From Chryseobacterium caseinilyticum (GTDB taxonomy: Bacteria > Bacteroidota > Bacteroidia > Flavobacteriales > Weeksellaceae), in NCBI RefSeq assembly GCF_014837145.1, contig NZ_JACYFS010000001.1, positions 1,603,958-1,667,957 of the forward strand: a stretch of 64,000 bases of DNA, in the 5' to 3' direction. Made by a program: the position numbers and the translations under genes. This document shows, in pieces, positions 26,012 to 35,568 of the stretch; position 1 is the first letter of the stretch, and the number at the start of each line of letters is the position of its first letter. A model generated the notes under the pieces. That model was not told the origin of the DNA. It saw nothing but the letters and a program-made list of their open reading frames with translations, and did not search any database.

Positions 26012-26821
26012 TTATCTTCTCGTTAATGAGATAATTCCTATTACCAGTGATGCAACAACAGATGATACTGAAATGTACAGACCTAAATTCGGGTCTACCC
26101 TTGCTGCTTTTTCTCTGTTGGCATTCGGCTGTACATAGATGATATCGTTCTGCTTCAAATAATAGTACGGAGAGTTCATAAAGCCTGCACTTGTAAGATC
26201 TATTCTCTGTTTTGTTATCTGACCATCTACATTTCTGATCAGCAAAACATTCTGTCTCACTCCATAGGGTGTGAGATCACCTGCCAATGCCAAAGCACTC
26301 CAGACCGTCGCATTGCCTTCCGGAATAACATAAGTTCCGGGTTTTGCCACCTCTCCAGCGAGAGAAACTTTGAAATTCACCAGTTTCACATCCACAATCG
26401 GATCTTTGATGTATTTCTCCAATAAACCCGAAAGCTTATCTCTAAATGTCTCAATATTTTCTCCTTTAGTATTAATTTTACCCAGCTGCGGGAAAACAAT
26501 ATTGTAGTCCGTGTCAACAAAATAGGTAGGACCTGAAACCGGTAACTGCTGTGGCATGCTGTTGGAACTGGGCATTGAATACTGAGTCACGGTTGTAGAT
26601 GATGAATAATTCTGATTAAATGGCTTCACTGCATCCATATCACGGGCAGAGATATTTACAATTAACTGATCACCAGGCTGTAGCGTGCTTCGGCTGTTTT
26701 TTACTGCATTGTCCAACGCCATATTGTCTATATCAGTCATGTAATTAATCTCCTGCCTCGCAGTACATGACGTCACTACAAAGGCTAGGAAACCATATAA
26801 AAAGAATTTTTTACCATTCAT
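26012..26821 (-). CDS. Wza-like outer-membrane polysaccharide export lipoprotein
   Basis: The 269-residue protein starts MNGKKFFLYGFLAFVVTSC, a lipoprotein signal with a Cys at 19. It has the poly-export domain (DQLIVNISARDMDAVKPF, then VFPQLGKINTKGE) and an SLBB domain (VSLAGEVAKPGTYVIPEG), and a C-terminal hydrophobic helix. It forms the outer-membrane exit for the capsule or exopolysaccharide. An alternative GTG six codons upstream is rejected because it lies in a candidate -7 box. It is the promoter-proximal gene of the cluster, 100 bases before wzc. Confidence 0.88.
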   Translation of the reverse strand: MNGKKFFLYGFLAFVVTSCTARQEINYMTDIDNMALDNAVKNSRSTLQPGDQLIVNISARDMDAVKPFNQNYSSSTTVTQYSMPSSNSMPQQLPVSGPTYFVDTDYNIVFPQLGKINTKGENIETFRDKLSGLLEKYIKDPIVDVKLVNFKVSLAGEVAKPGTYVIPEGNATVWSALALAGDLTPYGVRQNVLLIRNVDGQITKQRIDLTSAGFMNSPYYYLKQNDIIYVQPNANREKAARVDPNLGLYISVSSVVASLVIGIISLTRR

Positions 26822-26838
26822 TCTGTCTAAAATTTTCA

Positions 26839-26846
26839 CAAAAATA
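26839..26846 (-). promoter_or_regulatory. Candidate -7 box before wza
   Basis: TATTTTTG on the minus strand fits TAnnTTTG, 17 bases before the wza ATG. No TTG lies at the usual distance, so this is a weak call. The remaining 392-base gap to the next gene is AT-rich, and the promoter of the plus-strand metalloprotease is near its far end. Confidence 0.4.
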
Positions 26847-27179
26847 GGATTATTATTTATAAATTAAAATCTAAGGCTAAAATTAACTGTTAATAATTCT
26901 TTAACAGCAAAAAATACTTTCATAACTATCACAATTTTGAATCAGTATAAATAGCGTGCAAAAATATTAATAAATATCTCAATACAACGTACAAAAGGTA
27001 AAAATCATATTATATCGAGTGCCAATCGGGACACCTACATATAAAACTTTACATTTTACAGCTCTAATTATGATTGCATATAATTAAAGACATTCTTTTT
27101 CAATAAGATACCAACAACTCAATGTTGCAAGAAGCATTGCCCTTTCAGACAAGAAATTTTTAATTCAGCTCTTTTCCAA

Positions 27180-27210
27180 TTGTTTTTTCAAAAATCTTTT
27201 CCTACATTTA
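27180..27210 (+). promoter_or_regulatory. Candidate promoter of the metalloprotease gene
   Basis: TTG (27180-27182), 20 bases, then TACATTTA (27203-27210), one mismatch from TAnnTTTG. It lies 21 bases before the ATG. Confidence 0.5.
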
Positions 27211-27231
27211 ATCATCCAAAAAATCATTAAT

Positions 27232-30150
27232 ATGAACAAATTCATTACTACTTTTTTATGTAGCCTAATGGGTGTAACCACATATTCACAGTGGTCCCCA
27301 ACTGCATTTGAAGGAAGATCTGAGAAATCTTCTAACGTACGAAGCTTTTACAAGCTTGATCTAAACAAAATTCAAACTCAACTTAAAGATGCTCAGGAAA
27401 TGGGCAGAAATTCAAAACCTGTAGAAATCTCTCTGCCTACTTTGGATGGTAAAGTAGAAAAGTTTGCTGTCTACAGTTTTCCGGTTGTCGTGAAAACCGT
27501 CGCAGACCGTTATCAATTGGGTTCTTACGTTGGTGTCGGCGTTGACGACCCATCAAAATACCTAAGATTTTCAGTAGCTCCCAATGATTTTCAGTCTATG
27601 ATCATCAAGGATGGTATTTATCAGTTTATTGAACCTGCCAACTCTGACAAAACAGTCTACGGCGTTCATCCAAAAACAGATAAGACTCCCGGTGGCTTTC
27701 TTTGCAGCATGAATGAAAGTGCTCTATCTAAAAAGCAGATTGATGCACTGTATGCCAAAGGTAAGACTTTCGATAAAAATCCTACTGACTTTGCTAAATC
27801 TTCTGACCGGAAATACAGAACCATGAGACTTGCCATGTCTGTAACAGGCGAATATACTCAGTTTCATGGTGGTACCGTTGCAGGCGCTCTTACAGCAATT
27901 AATGCTACCATGACCAGAGTAAACGGTGTCTTTGAGAAAGATTTTGCCCTGCATTTATTTGTACAGGATTATCCGGGCGTCATCTATACAAATGCTGCAA
28001 CAGATCCATATTCCGCAGCTGCAACCGGAGCCGGCGGCGCATGGAATCTTGAATTACAAAACACCTTAACCACAAACGTTGGAAATGCCAACTATGACAT
28101 CGGTCATTTATTCGGAGCTTCGGGAGGCGGAGGAAATGCGGGATGTATAGGTTGTGTATGTACCGATCCTACAACAGCAGAACCAGAAGGAAAAGGATCT
28201 GGATTTACTTCCCCTGCGGATGCTATTCCACAGGGAGATAATTTTGATATTGATTATGTAGCCCATGAGATGGGTCACCAGTTGGGCGGTAATCATACTT
28301 TTTCTATGGATCTTGAAGGTACTGGGGTTAATATGGAACCTGGGTCCGGATCCACAATTATGGGATATGCAGGTATTACCGGAGCTACGGATGTTCAGGC
28401 TCATTCTGACGCTTATTTTCATGTGGCAAGTATCATACAAATTGAAGATAATCTGAAGGTTACCACGTGTGATGTTGAAACGAATGTTTCCAATAATGCA
28501 CCTGTCATTGGTGCTCTTTCTGATTACACAATTCCGAAAGGAACTGCATTTGTTCTTACAGGAACTGCTACAGATCCTGAAAATGACCCTATGACTTATA
28601 CTTGGGAACAGTTTGACAACGCCAGCACCCCTGTAACCGGAGTTACCGGAAATAACACAACTGGCGCATTATTCAGATCGTTAACGCCTACCTCTACCGG
28701 AAATACAAGATATTTCCCCAAATTATCTTCGGTATTAGCAGGCAATCTAACTATCCCAGCAGATTGGGAAACCGTATCCAATGTTGCAAGAACAGCCAAT
28801 TTTGTGCTTACTGTGAGAGACAACAATCCTGTTTCAACTTCACAACAGACTCAAAGTGATATTGTAACTTTAACCGTAAGCAATCAGGGACCATTCAAAA
28901 TAAATACTTCTCAGGTTTACCACAATGTTGCGTCTCCTGTTACATGGGATGTTGCAGGTACTGCCGTTGCCCCGTTCAATTCTGCTAATGTGAAAATTGA
29001 TTACACTACAAACAACGGCACAAGCTGGATTACACTTTCGGCTTCTACTGCAAATGACGGAACAGAATCATTTACATTTCCGGTGTCTTTAAACGGACAG
29101 AATATTAAAGTCAGAATTTCATCTATAGGAAATATCTTCTATACAATAAAACAGGTTTTGGTTACTACTGCTGCAGATTGTAACGGAAGTGCTCCTACGG
29201 GAGTCGTTGTGAGTAATATCACTTCATCGTCAGCATCTGTCAACTGGAACACTATTGTGGGAGCTACTTACCAGATCAGATATAAAAAACCGACAGACGC
29301 AGCATGGCAGCAAACAACTTCTACCACCAATTCTGTAGTTTTAAACAGTCTGGAAGAAGGTGTAAAATATGATGTAGAAGTAGCTGCAGTCTGCTCTGGA
29401 ACTCCGGGAGCCTATTCTACAAGCATTCAGTTTATTACGGCGTCAGCTGTATCATACTGTGCATTGACCTCCGCTGATGCGTCTGAAGAATATATTTCTA
29501 ATGTAACACTTGCCAACGTTAACAATACATCCGGATCGAATACCTACACAGATTACGGACCCGATGCTTCAAAATTGATTAACTTAGTTGCAGGTTCTGC
29601 CACCAACACGGTTTCTGTAACTAAAACCTGGCCTGCAGATATTTATCCCGAAGGCGTGAGAGTATGGATTGATTTCAACAGAGACGGAACTTTTGACACT
29701 GCTGAAATGGTAATGAGCTCGGCAGCAAGTACTGTCGCTACTGTAAGCGGAACGTTTGCCGTACCTTCTACAGCAGTTCAAAATAAAACCCTGAAAATGA
29801 GAGTAGCACTGCGATACAATGCTCTCGCTACAGCATGTACTTCTTATACCTATGGTGAAGTGGAAGACTATAATGTAATGGTTACATCCGGAACATTATC
29901 TACTAATGATCTAACTTTAAATCAAGACGGAATTCAATTGTATCCAAATCCTGCATCCGATGTTCTCAACATCACAAAAGTGTCTGATAAAGCTGATTAT
30001 AAAATTTACAGTGCAGCCGGACAATTAGTAGATAGTGGAAATATTAAATCAGGACAAATTAATGTTTCAAGATTGATAAAAGGTGGATATATCATTACAA
30101 TTGAAGAGAAAGGCAAAGATTTATTTAAATCTAAGTTTATCAAAAAATAG
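27232..30150 (+). CDS. T9SS-secreted reprolysin-like zinc metalloprotease
   Basis: The 972-residue exported protein has a signal peptide ending near TTYSQ, a proregion, and a metzincin zinc site HEMGHQLGGNH at residues 345-355 (Glu346 catalytic), followed by a Met-turn-like GSTIMGYAG. After the catalytic domain come Ig/cadherin-like segments (PVIGALSDYTIPKGTAF), a fibronectin III repeat near 640-730 (APTGVVVSNITSSSASVNW) and a GEVED domain near 750-880. The last about 75 residues are a T9SS type A sorting domain (LYPNPASDVLNI, ending KSKFIKK). It would be cell-surface-bound or secreted. It is a monocistronic plus-strand gene ending at a terminator. Confidence 0.92.
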   Translation: MNKFITTFLCSLMGVTTYSQWSPTAFEGRSEKSSNVRSFYKLDLNKIQTQLKDAQEMGRNSKPVEISLPTLDGKVEKFAVYSFPVVVKTVADRYQLGSYVGVGVDDPSKYLRFSVAPNDFQSMIIKDGIYQFIEPANSDKTVYGVHPKTDKTPGGFLCSMNESALSKKQIDALYAKGKTFDKNPTDFAKSSDRKYRTMRLAMSVTGEYTQFHGGTVAGALTAINATMTRVNGVFEKDFALHLFVQDYPGVIYTNAATDPYSAAATGAGGAWNLELQNTLTTNVGNANYDIGHLFGASGGGGNAGCIGCVCTDPTTAEPEGKGSGFTSPADAIPQGDNFDIDYVAHEMGHQLGGNHTFSMDLEGTGVNMEPGSGSTIMGYAGITGATDVQAHSDAYFHVASIIQIEDNLKVTTCDVETNVSNNAPVIGALSDYTIPKGTAFVLTGTATDPENDPMTYTWEQFDNASTPVTGVTGNNTTGALFRSLTPTSTGNTRYFPKLSSVLAGNLTIPADWETVSNVARTANFVLTVRDNNPVSTSQQTQSDIVTLTVSNQGPFKINTSQVYHNVASPVTWDVAGTAVAPFNSANVKIDYTTNNGTSWITLSASTANDGTESFTFPVSLNGQNIKVRISSIGNIFYTIKQVLVTTAADCNGSAPTGVVVSNITSSSASVNWNTIVGATYQIRYKKPTDAAWQQTTSTTNSVVLNSLEEGVKYDVEVAAVCSGTPGAYSTSIQFITASAVSYCALTSADASEEYISNVTLANVNNTSGSNTYTDYGPDASKLINLVAGSATNTVSVTKTWPADIYPEGVRVWIDFNRDGTFDTAEMVMSSAASTVATVSGTFAVPSTAVQNKTLKMRVALRYNALATACTSYTYGEVEDYNVMVTSGTLSTNDLTLNQDGIQLYPNPASDVLNITKVSDKADYKIYSAAGQLVDSGNIKSGQINVSRLIKGGYIITIEEKGKDLFKSKFIKK

Positions 30151-30242
30151 TAAATCATCTAACCAGTAAAATGAATTCTCAGAAAAAAATGGACTAAAAA
30201 CAGTTTTAATTTCTACTTAGAATTTGTTTTTCGGATATCCTT

Positions 30243-30285
30243 AAAGAGCTTATCATGTGATTTCAAAATCCTTGATAAGCTCTTT
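30243..30285. terminator. Bidirectional-looking terminator
   Basis: A 13-bp stem AAAGAGCTTATCA / TGATAAGCTCTTT with a 17-base loop, followed by TATTTTA. It lies downstream of the protease and before the convergent LRR-like gene. Confidence 0.75.
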
Positions 30286-30440
30286 TATTTTAAATAGTTA
30301 TTTTTAAATGGTCACCTTTTTTCAGCTTAATCAAAGATTCAACAAAGCCAGATGCCTAGGTTTAATATAAAATAAAATAAAAAAATCACTTTGGTTTATA
30401 GAAAGAATTTTCAGTATCGAAGTTTTAAGTTTATACTGAA

Positions 30441-30977
30441 TCAAAAAATAGGTTTATTTGATGTACCAAAAACATCTGTAGAATGACAACAGTTAAGATA
30501 GATGCTGCAGTTGGGAACTTTGGCTTTTAAGATTGATGCCATTGCCATAATTTCTTCTTCAGTTTCATCTGAATCAATAAATATTTTCAGCAAATTAGTA
30601 TTATCCAAAAATTCACACAGGTCTGCTAAAGTAATCTCTGTCCTGGTAATATCCAATCGTTTAAGGTTTTGCATTTGATTGAAATATTGAATGCTTTGAT
30701 TTGTGAGAAATCTGTTTTTGCGCAGAAAAAGTGTATGCAGATTTTTAAAATTCAACATATATTTTATGGACTGATCCGTGATCTGCGAGTCTTTCAAATA
30801 AATATCTTCCAGTGAAAACAAACGCAAACTCAGAAAATAGAAATATTCATCACCAAAATCTGAGTCTGCAGAATGTAAACGATACCAGTCAGCAGGAATT
30901 CTGTCCGGTTTTTCGATGCGGTAATGCCGCTGCCAGAATTTCTTTTCTTCTTTAGTAAACTTCGCAGGTGTTGTCAT
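30441..30977 (-). CDS. Leucine-rich-repeat-like protein of unknown function
   Basis: The 178-residue cytoplasmic protein has a charged N-terminal 35 residues and about four LRR-like units from residue 50: LEDIYLKDSQITDQSIKYM, LHTLFLRKNRFLTNQSI, LKRLDITRTEITLADLC and LLKIFIDSD. No signal peptide or membrane helix. The C-terminus has a short cysteine pair (LNCCHS). It is the last gene of a minus-strand group with a small protein, a Pth2-like protein and a beta-propeller protein. LRRs usually bind proteins. Function unknown. Confidence 0.6.
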   Translation of the reverse strand: MTTPAKFTKEEKKFWQRHYRIEKPDRIPADWYRLHSADSDFGDEYFYFLSLRLFSLEDIYLKDSQITDQSIKYMLNFKNLHTLFLRKNRFLTNQSIQYFNQMQNLKRLDITRTEITLADLCEFLDNTNLLKIFIDSDETEEEIMAMASILKAKVPNCSIYLNCCHSTDVFGTSNKPIF

Positions 30978-31010
30978 GTGATTTTAATCAAAAGCTTTTT
31001 TTCTGAAAAT

Positions 31011-31280
31011 TCAAAATTCCCATGGCCTGATATCTTCTGTATCTCTGGCTACCGGCATTCCTTCGGGATCCAGAATCATGGCTTCCTGAACGTTGGTTTG
31101 GTGCAATGTTGCTCCGCTTGCAATCATTTTATAACCATTTTCATATTCGGTAAAATAACCAGCCGGAAAAGCGGAATACCCATTCGGAAGAACCACTTTT
31201 ATTTCATGCTGAAATCCCCATCCAACTACTTTTTGGTTGAGAATATATTTATCAAATGCTTCGTAAAAATTTTCTGTCAT
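31011..31280 (-). CDS. Conserved-looking small hypothetical protein
   Basis: This 89-residue protein is not recognised. It is acidic with mixed beta-strand-like segments (KVVGWGFQHEIKVVLPNGY, MILDPEGMPVARDTEDI). No signal or membrane segment. It sits 29 bases from the Pth2-like gene and 33 bases before the LRR-like gene on the same strand, so it is probably a real cistron of that group. Confidence 0.55.
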   Translation of the reverse strand: MTENFYEAFDKYILNQKVVGWGFQHEIKVVLPNGYSAFPAGYFTEYENGYKMIASGATLHQTNVQEAMILDPEGMPVARDTEDIRPWEF

Positions 31281-31309
31281 GATTTTCTTTCGATTTATTT
31301 AATATCATT

Positions 31310-31624
31310 TTAAATATTCTGTGGCGTCCACATTTTTAAAAATTTAAATTTCTTGGGATATTCTTCCCGTGGGCAGAAAGCAATGCAGACTTCCCTGTGA
31401 TCGAGTGATGATTCTGTAAGAACAATATGATTTTCTTCGTTTTTAAAATTTTCAAACTCCGCTTCATTCACCACACAAACCACCTTTTTGAATATTCCGC
31501 TGATCCATTTTCTCATATTTTCATCGGTTTCAAATTTTAAATAGCAAGACAGCGAAGCATGTGCTGTGATCACGGGAACCAATTTATCGGGAACATTGTC
31601 TTTTATCAGAATGTACATTTTCAT
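31310..31624 (-). CDS. Peptidyl-tRNA hydrolase 2-like protein
   Basis: The 104-residue protein resembles the Pth2 fold: a first strand MYILIKDN, KLVPVITAHASLSCYLKFE in place of the KxxAQxxHA helix, KKVVCVVNEAEFENF, and VLTESSLDHREVCIAFCPR in place of the substrate loop. Pth2 enzymes release peptides from tRNA; the catalytic set here is not clearly conserved, so it may be a non-catalytic relative. It follows the beta-propeller gene by 9 bases. Confidence 0.5.
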   Translation of the reverse strand: MKMYILIKDNVPDKLVPVITAHASLSCYLKFETDENMRKWISGIFKKVVCVVNEAEFENFKNEENHIVLTESSLDHREVCIAFCPREEYPKKFKFLKMWTPQNI

Positions 31625-31633
31625 GATTTAAAA

Positions 31634-32806
31634 CTAATATTTTTTTTCTGCTTCTTTCGCTGCTTTTATTTTCTCGTGATTTGGCGGATCACATTTATAG
31701 TGCTCTCTGATGGCATCTTCACGCTGGATTTTTCTGTTGAGCTCTTCATCAGGTTCAAAATCCAGATGATACAGCTGTCCATCATTTCTGGAAATCAGCC
31801 AGATATTTCTGCCATCCAGGATAAGCTGGTGTGGTTGCCAGTTAATTAAATAAACATCTCGAAGTACTTTTTCTTTTTTGGTGTCATAATGAACTAAATG
31901 ATTCTGAAAAACAAACCACAGTTTTTCATTTTCCGAACTTACAATTGCTGACAGAGCTTCGTTTTCATACTCTTCCGGCGGAACAATTGTTTCTAAATTA
32001 ATCTGTAATTTCACCTTTCCGTTTTTCCCGATAGCGGTTAAATAGTTTTCGCTTAAAAGAAAAGTACAGTTCTGATTTTTTTCGATTTTAAATTCAGAAT
32101 TCCCCAGTTTATTCGTCTGCAACCATTCTCTGGTGATTGGCGTCTGATCGTGACTGAGAAAATGAAACTTTTTTGCAGCCACCTTTTTTTCGTCTACATA
32201 CATTGAAATTTCAGATTTATACTTTAAAAAATTTCCGTCGTAATCTATCTCAAACCACAAGTCGTCTTCCACATTGGCTATAATTCTATCATCTGAGAAA
32301 ACAGGCTGAACCTCAGCTCCGAAGTTGATGTTTTTCTGCCACAGTACTGAATTGGTTTTTAAGTCATAAGCCATAAGTTTTCCGCCGTCTGCCATCACAG
32401 TTGTGTACATTACAGAATTCTTAAAGTATGGTTGGGTAGAAATGGACTGAAAATCTAATTCCCTGACTGTTTCCCCAGTAGAAATGTCATATTGATGCAC
32501 TTTTCGGCCGTTTCCATCATAATTTCCGTAGAAGAATGAATTTTCAAAAATGTACGGAGCTGCATCGGAGCGCCAGCCGATTTTTCTTTCCCACATCACT
32601 GTATTTTTTTCTTTATTAATTCCATGAAGGGAATAATTATCAGCGTTGAAAATAACGGTATTGCCTGACATTGCTAACGAACCTTTAAAAGATGTATTTT
32701 CCTTTTTATCTAAATCAAAATCAGACCGATAAATCTGTGTCTGCGGAAACACCGACGCTGCGAAAATGATAGGCAGGAATTTTAAACTTTTAAAAATATT
32801 GAACAT
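31634..32806 (-). CDS. Exported PQQ/WD-like beta-propeller protein
   Basis: The 390-residue protein has a signal peptide (FKSLKFLPIIFAASVFPQ) and repeated beta-propeller strands such as KNTVMWERKIGW, SVLWQKNINFGAEVQPVF and LMAYDLKTNSVLWQ, with the WxxxI/GxxVxP pattern of PQQ/BamB-like propellers. The C-terminal tail is charged and helical (EELNRKIQREDAIREHYK). It is the first gene of the four-gene minus-strand group. Function unknown; periplasmic scaffold or envelope protein is inferred from the signal peptide. Confidence 0.6.
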   Translation of the reverse strand: MFNIFKSLKFLPIIFAASVFPQTQIYRSDFDLDKKENTSFKGSLAMSGNTVIFNADNYSLHGINKEKNTVMWERKIGWRSDAAPYIFENSFFYGNYDGNGRKVHQYDISTGETVRELDFQSISTQPYFKNSVMYTTVMADGGKLMAYDLKTNSVLWQKNINFGAEVQPVFSDDRIIANVEDDLWFEIDYDGNFLKYKSEISMYVDEKKVAAKKFHFLSHDQTPITREWLQTNKLGNSEFKIEKNQNCTFLLSENYLTAIGKNGKVKLQINLETIVPPEEYENEALSAIVSSENEKLWFVFQNHLVHYDTKKEKVLRDVYLINWQPHQLILDGRNIWLISRNDGQLYHLDFEPDEELNRKIQREDAIREHYKCDPPNHEKIKAAKEAEKKY

Positions 32807-33085
32807 GCGAAAAGGATTATTTAAAGATCAGCGTTTAACTAATAATATTTGTTTATCTAAATTTAAAACTTTGCTATCTGTAATACTATTGAAACTATCA
32901 GAACAAAAGTTATTGCGGATTTTACTGAAACAGCTTTTAAAGATTTAAAATCCCAAAACCTTTTAAAAAAGATCACTCAATTGTTAAACTATATAATTAC
33001 AAATGTTTGAAATTCCGGCACCGTGTTTCAATCCTTTGAAAGAATGGTTAACTGTCGGAATATCAGCAATCCTGTTTCTTACATT

Positions 33086-34699
33086 TTATAGATCAGGCTC
33101 ACTTACTCTGTTCCCTTTTTTATCAAAGTAAGATATTACATCGCCAAGTGTAGCTTTGATAATCGTATAATCACTCACGACGTCGATTTTATCATATTTT
33201 GGTTCGAGTATGGTGTTTCCTGACAGATCAAGCAATCCGAATTGATCAGCAATAGCTGTGAGCCGGACGTCAAACTGAGGTTCACCTATAAACTGGTATA
33301 AAGGTGAAACTATGAAATCACCATTTTTGCTCATGAGTCCGTACTTATTCATGTAGATTACGATAGCTAATCCTGAATTAAAATTTTCGACCATCTGAAT
33401 ATCACTCGATCCTTTGTATGACACTGTTTTTTTGGTACCGGAAGGATACAGAATGTGGAATTTGTTTTCAGAAAAAACCACAGCAACGCCATCACTGAAA
33501 GATTTTGCACTGTCAAACTGCGGATGTGCAAGCTCCTTTCCCAAAAGGTCAATAAAGCCATACTTACTGCCCATTTTTGTCATAACAAATCCGTTACCGC
33601 CATTTTTTGATATTGAATCATAGACAGGTGCAAGAATTTCATTTTTATCAGCATCATACATTCCGTACTTCCCATCCTTTACAACAATGCTGTTCTCATT
33701 GCCTCCGTAAGTAGAATTTACTTCAGAAAATTCGTGGGGAAGCACAGTTTTTCCGTTTTTATCAATAATTCCGTATTTATTATCTTTCTTCGCCCAGTAT
33801 TTTGTAGATCTATCTATCGTAATGTCATCATACAGCGGCTCAATTACTACTTTGCCGGTTGTCATTTCAATAATACCCATTTTATCATTCAGCCAGACCG
33901 GAATTTTTCCATCCATTATGTGTCTTCCCATTTCCTCGTAAGGCAGATCTCTGATTATTTTTCCTGTCCTGTCTATCATTTTCATCTTTTTATCCAACAT
34001 GATCAGTGCCACACCATTGTGAAAAGAACTTGCCCGTTCATACATAATCGGAATAACAATTTTCCCTGCCTTATCAATATAGCCGTGTTTCCCGTCTAAA
34101 CTTACTGCCATAAGGCCTTCGGCAAAGATTTTATTTCCGCCATCATAGATATAGGGCGTTATCTCTTCAGATCCCAAACCTATATAAGCTACTTTACCAT
34201 AATCTTTGTGAGTCATTCCTACACTGTTTCCACGGTAAATGATGTTATCGTATTTAAAATCGATTAAAGTCTTTCCGTTAACGTCAACCACACCAAATTT
34301 TTCCTGTCCTTTTAAAGAAGCAACCGCACCTCCGTCTGTAAAAGACGACAGATATCTGTAGTTAAAGATCTTTTCTGTTCCGTTCACATCGATTATCCCA
34401 TACACTCCATCCTCTCTCTGTGCAGGAGCAATTCCATCTTTAAAATTGTTAATAAATTTATAGATGGGCTTCACCTTGGTTTTTCCTTTAGAATCTATTA
34501 TTCCGTATTTATCTCCTGTTTTAACTTTGTACAGATTCCCTTCATTTTTCGAGTAAGAATGATAAATGGCTGGTGTAAGTAACTTTCCGGACTGATCCTT
34601 AAAGCCAAATTTCCCTTCTGAAGTGTAAGGAATTAAATCCTGCGCTTTCAAAATCTGTAGTACAAGCAGCAGTGTTGAAAAAATAAATTTTCTTTTCAT
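33086..34699 (-). CDS. WG-repeat protein, exported
   Basis: The 537-residue protein has a signal peptide (KFIFSTLLLVLQILKAQ) and about 14 WG (KWG) repeats of roughly 35 residues, e.g. KYGIIDSKGKTKVKPIY, KHGYIDKAGKIVIPIMY and KYGFIDLLGKELAHPQF. WG repeats form beta-rich surface structures of unknown function that are common in Bacteroidota. The start is the ATG at 34699. Confidence 0.85.
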   Translation of the reverse strand: MKRKFIFSTLLLVLQILKAQDLIPYTSEGKFGFKDQSGKLLTPAIYHSYSKNEGNLYKVKTGDKYGIIDSKGKTKVKPIYKFINNFKDGIAPAQREDGVYGIIDVNGTEKIFNYRYLSSFTDGGAVASLKGQEKFGVVDVNGKTLIDFKYDNIIYRGNSVGMTHKDYGKVAYIGLGSEEITPYIYDGGNKIFAEGLMAVSLDGKHGYIDKAGKIVIPIMYERASSFHNGVALIMLDKKMKMIDRTGKIIRDLPYEEMGRHIMDGKIPVWLNDKMGIIEMTTGKVVIEPLYDDITIDRSTKYWAKKDNKYGIIDKNGKTVLPHEFSEVNSTYGGNENSIVVKDGKYGMYDADKNEILAPVYDSISKNGGNGFVMTKMGSKYGFIDLLGKELAHPQFDSAKSFSDGVAVVFSENKFHILYPSGTKKTVSYKGSSDIQMVENFNSGLAIVIYMNKYGLMSKNGDFIVSPLYQFIGEPQFDVRLTAIADQFGLLDLSGNTILEPKYDKIDVVSDYTIIKATLGDVISYFDKKGNRVSEPDL

Positions 34700-35031
34700 T
34701 TTAAATTGTTTAGCCGTTTTTTTTTTAATATTTTACTGAAAGTTAAAGTGAAAATTTCCTCAAAAGAAAAAGGCAAGCCCCGGTTACTATCTGACAAAGC
34801 ACTATCACCAACTTTCAACGGTGAAATATAGTAAAGTTTAGAATGCAGAAAAATCACCCTTTTGCGGTAGTTTTTAATTTGACTTCAGTTTCTCATTCTG
34901 AATTTTTTTTTATATTCTTTAAAAGTTTACAAGAAATAATCTTTATAAAAAAAAAATCCCGTTCAACAAAAGCTTCAGTGCTTTATTAGTTCTTCACCGA
35001 CACATTTCATCTGTTTACCTCAAAATATTTT
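34700..35031. other. Intergenic, no gene seen
   Basis: About 330 AT-rich bases separate the divergent WG-repeat gene and the T9SS pair. It contains poly-A and poly-T runs (for example near 34914 and 34950) but no clear hairpin or ORF. Confidence 0.45.
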
Positions 35032-35058
35032 TTGCTTAAACAGCAGAAATTATATTTG
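35032..35058 (+). promoter_or_regulatory. Bacteroidota promoter of the T9SS/beta-helix pair
   Basis: TTG (35032-35034), 16 bases, then TATATTTG (35051-35058), a perfect -7 box. It lies 18 bases before the ATG at 35077. The spacing is slightly short for the consensus. An in-frame TTG at 35032 coincides with the -33 element and is not a start codon. Confidence 0.6.
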
Positions 35059-35076
35059 TTAAGTAAAAATCTAACA

Positions 35077-35568
35077 ATGAAAAATTTCAATTTTTTAAGC
35101 TCACTTTTTGCGGTCTGCATGGTGTTGCTCAGCACCTTTTTATTTGGGCAGACCACCGTGAAAGTCACCTATTACACAGGATCGACTCAGGATTATACGA
35201 TAGCAACCAGCGGGAAATTATACTTCTCGGGAAGCAATCTCCTGCTGAAAACCACCTCAACGGCAACTGATGTCTCAATTCCTACCAATATTATCAGGAA
35301 AATAACTTTCGCATCCGGAAATCTTGCCACACAGGAAATAGGAAGAAATACTTCTAATATTAAACTTTACCCCAACCCTTCTGCAGATTTTGTAAAAATT
35401 TCTTCTGATAAAAAGCAGAAAATGAATGTTAAAATATATTCTTCTACTGGAAAACTGGTTTTAAAAGGAATTTTCCTACCTGATGAAGACATCAATATTC
35501 GCAACCTGAGTGCAGGATTTTATTTGGTACAGGTTGACCAGACAACACTTAAAATGATCAAGAAATGA
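35077..35568 (+). CDS. Small T9SS type A sorting-domain protein
   Basis: The 163-residue protein has a signal peptide (SSLFAVCMVLLSTFLFGQ), a short beta-rich mature region (KVTYYTGSTQDYTIATSGK) and a C-terminal T9SS type A sorting domain (KLYPNPSADFVKIS ... STGKLVLKGIF, ending STLKMIKK-like). The start is ATG 35077, after a -7 box. The mature part has no known domain. Its stop overlaps the next gene by ATGA, so the two products are probably made in fixed ratio and may act together. Confidence 0.85.
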   Translation: MKNFNFLSSLFAVCMVLLSTFLFGQTTVKVTYYTGSTQDYTIATSGKLYFSGSNLLLKTTSTATDVSIPTNIIRKITFASGNLATQEIGRNTSNIKLYPNPSADFVKISSDKKQKMNVKIYSSTGKLVLKGIFLPDEDINIRNLSAGFYLVQVDQTTLKMIKK

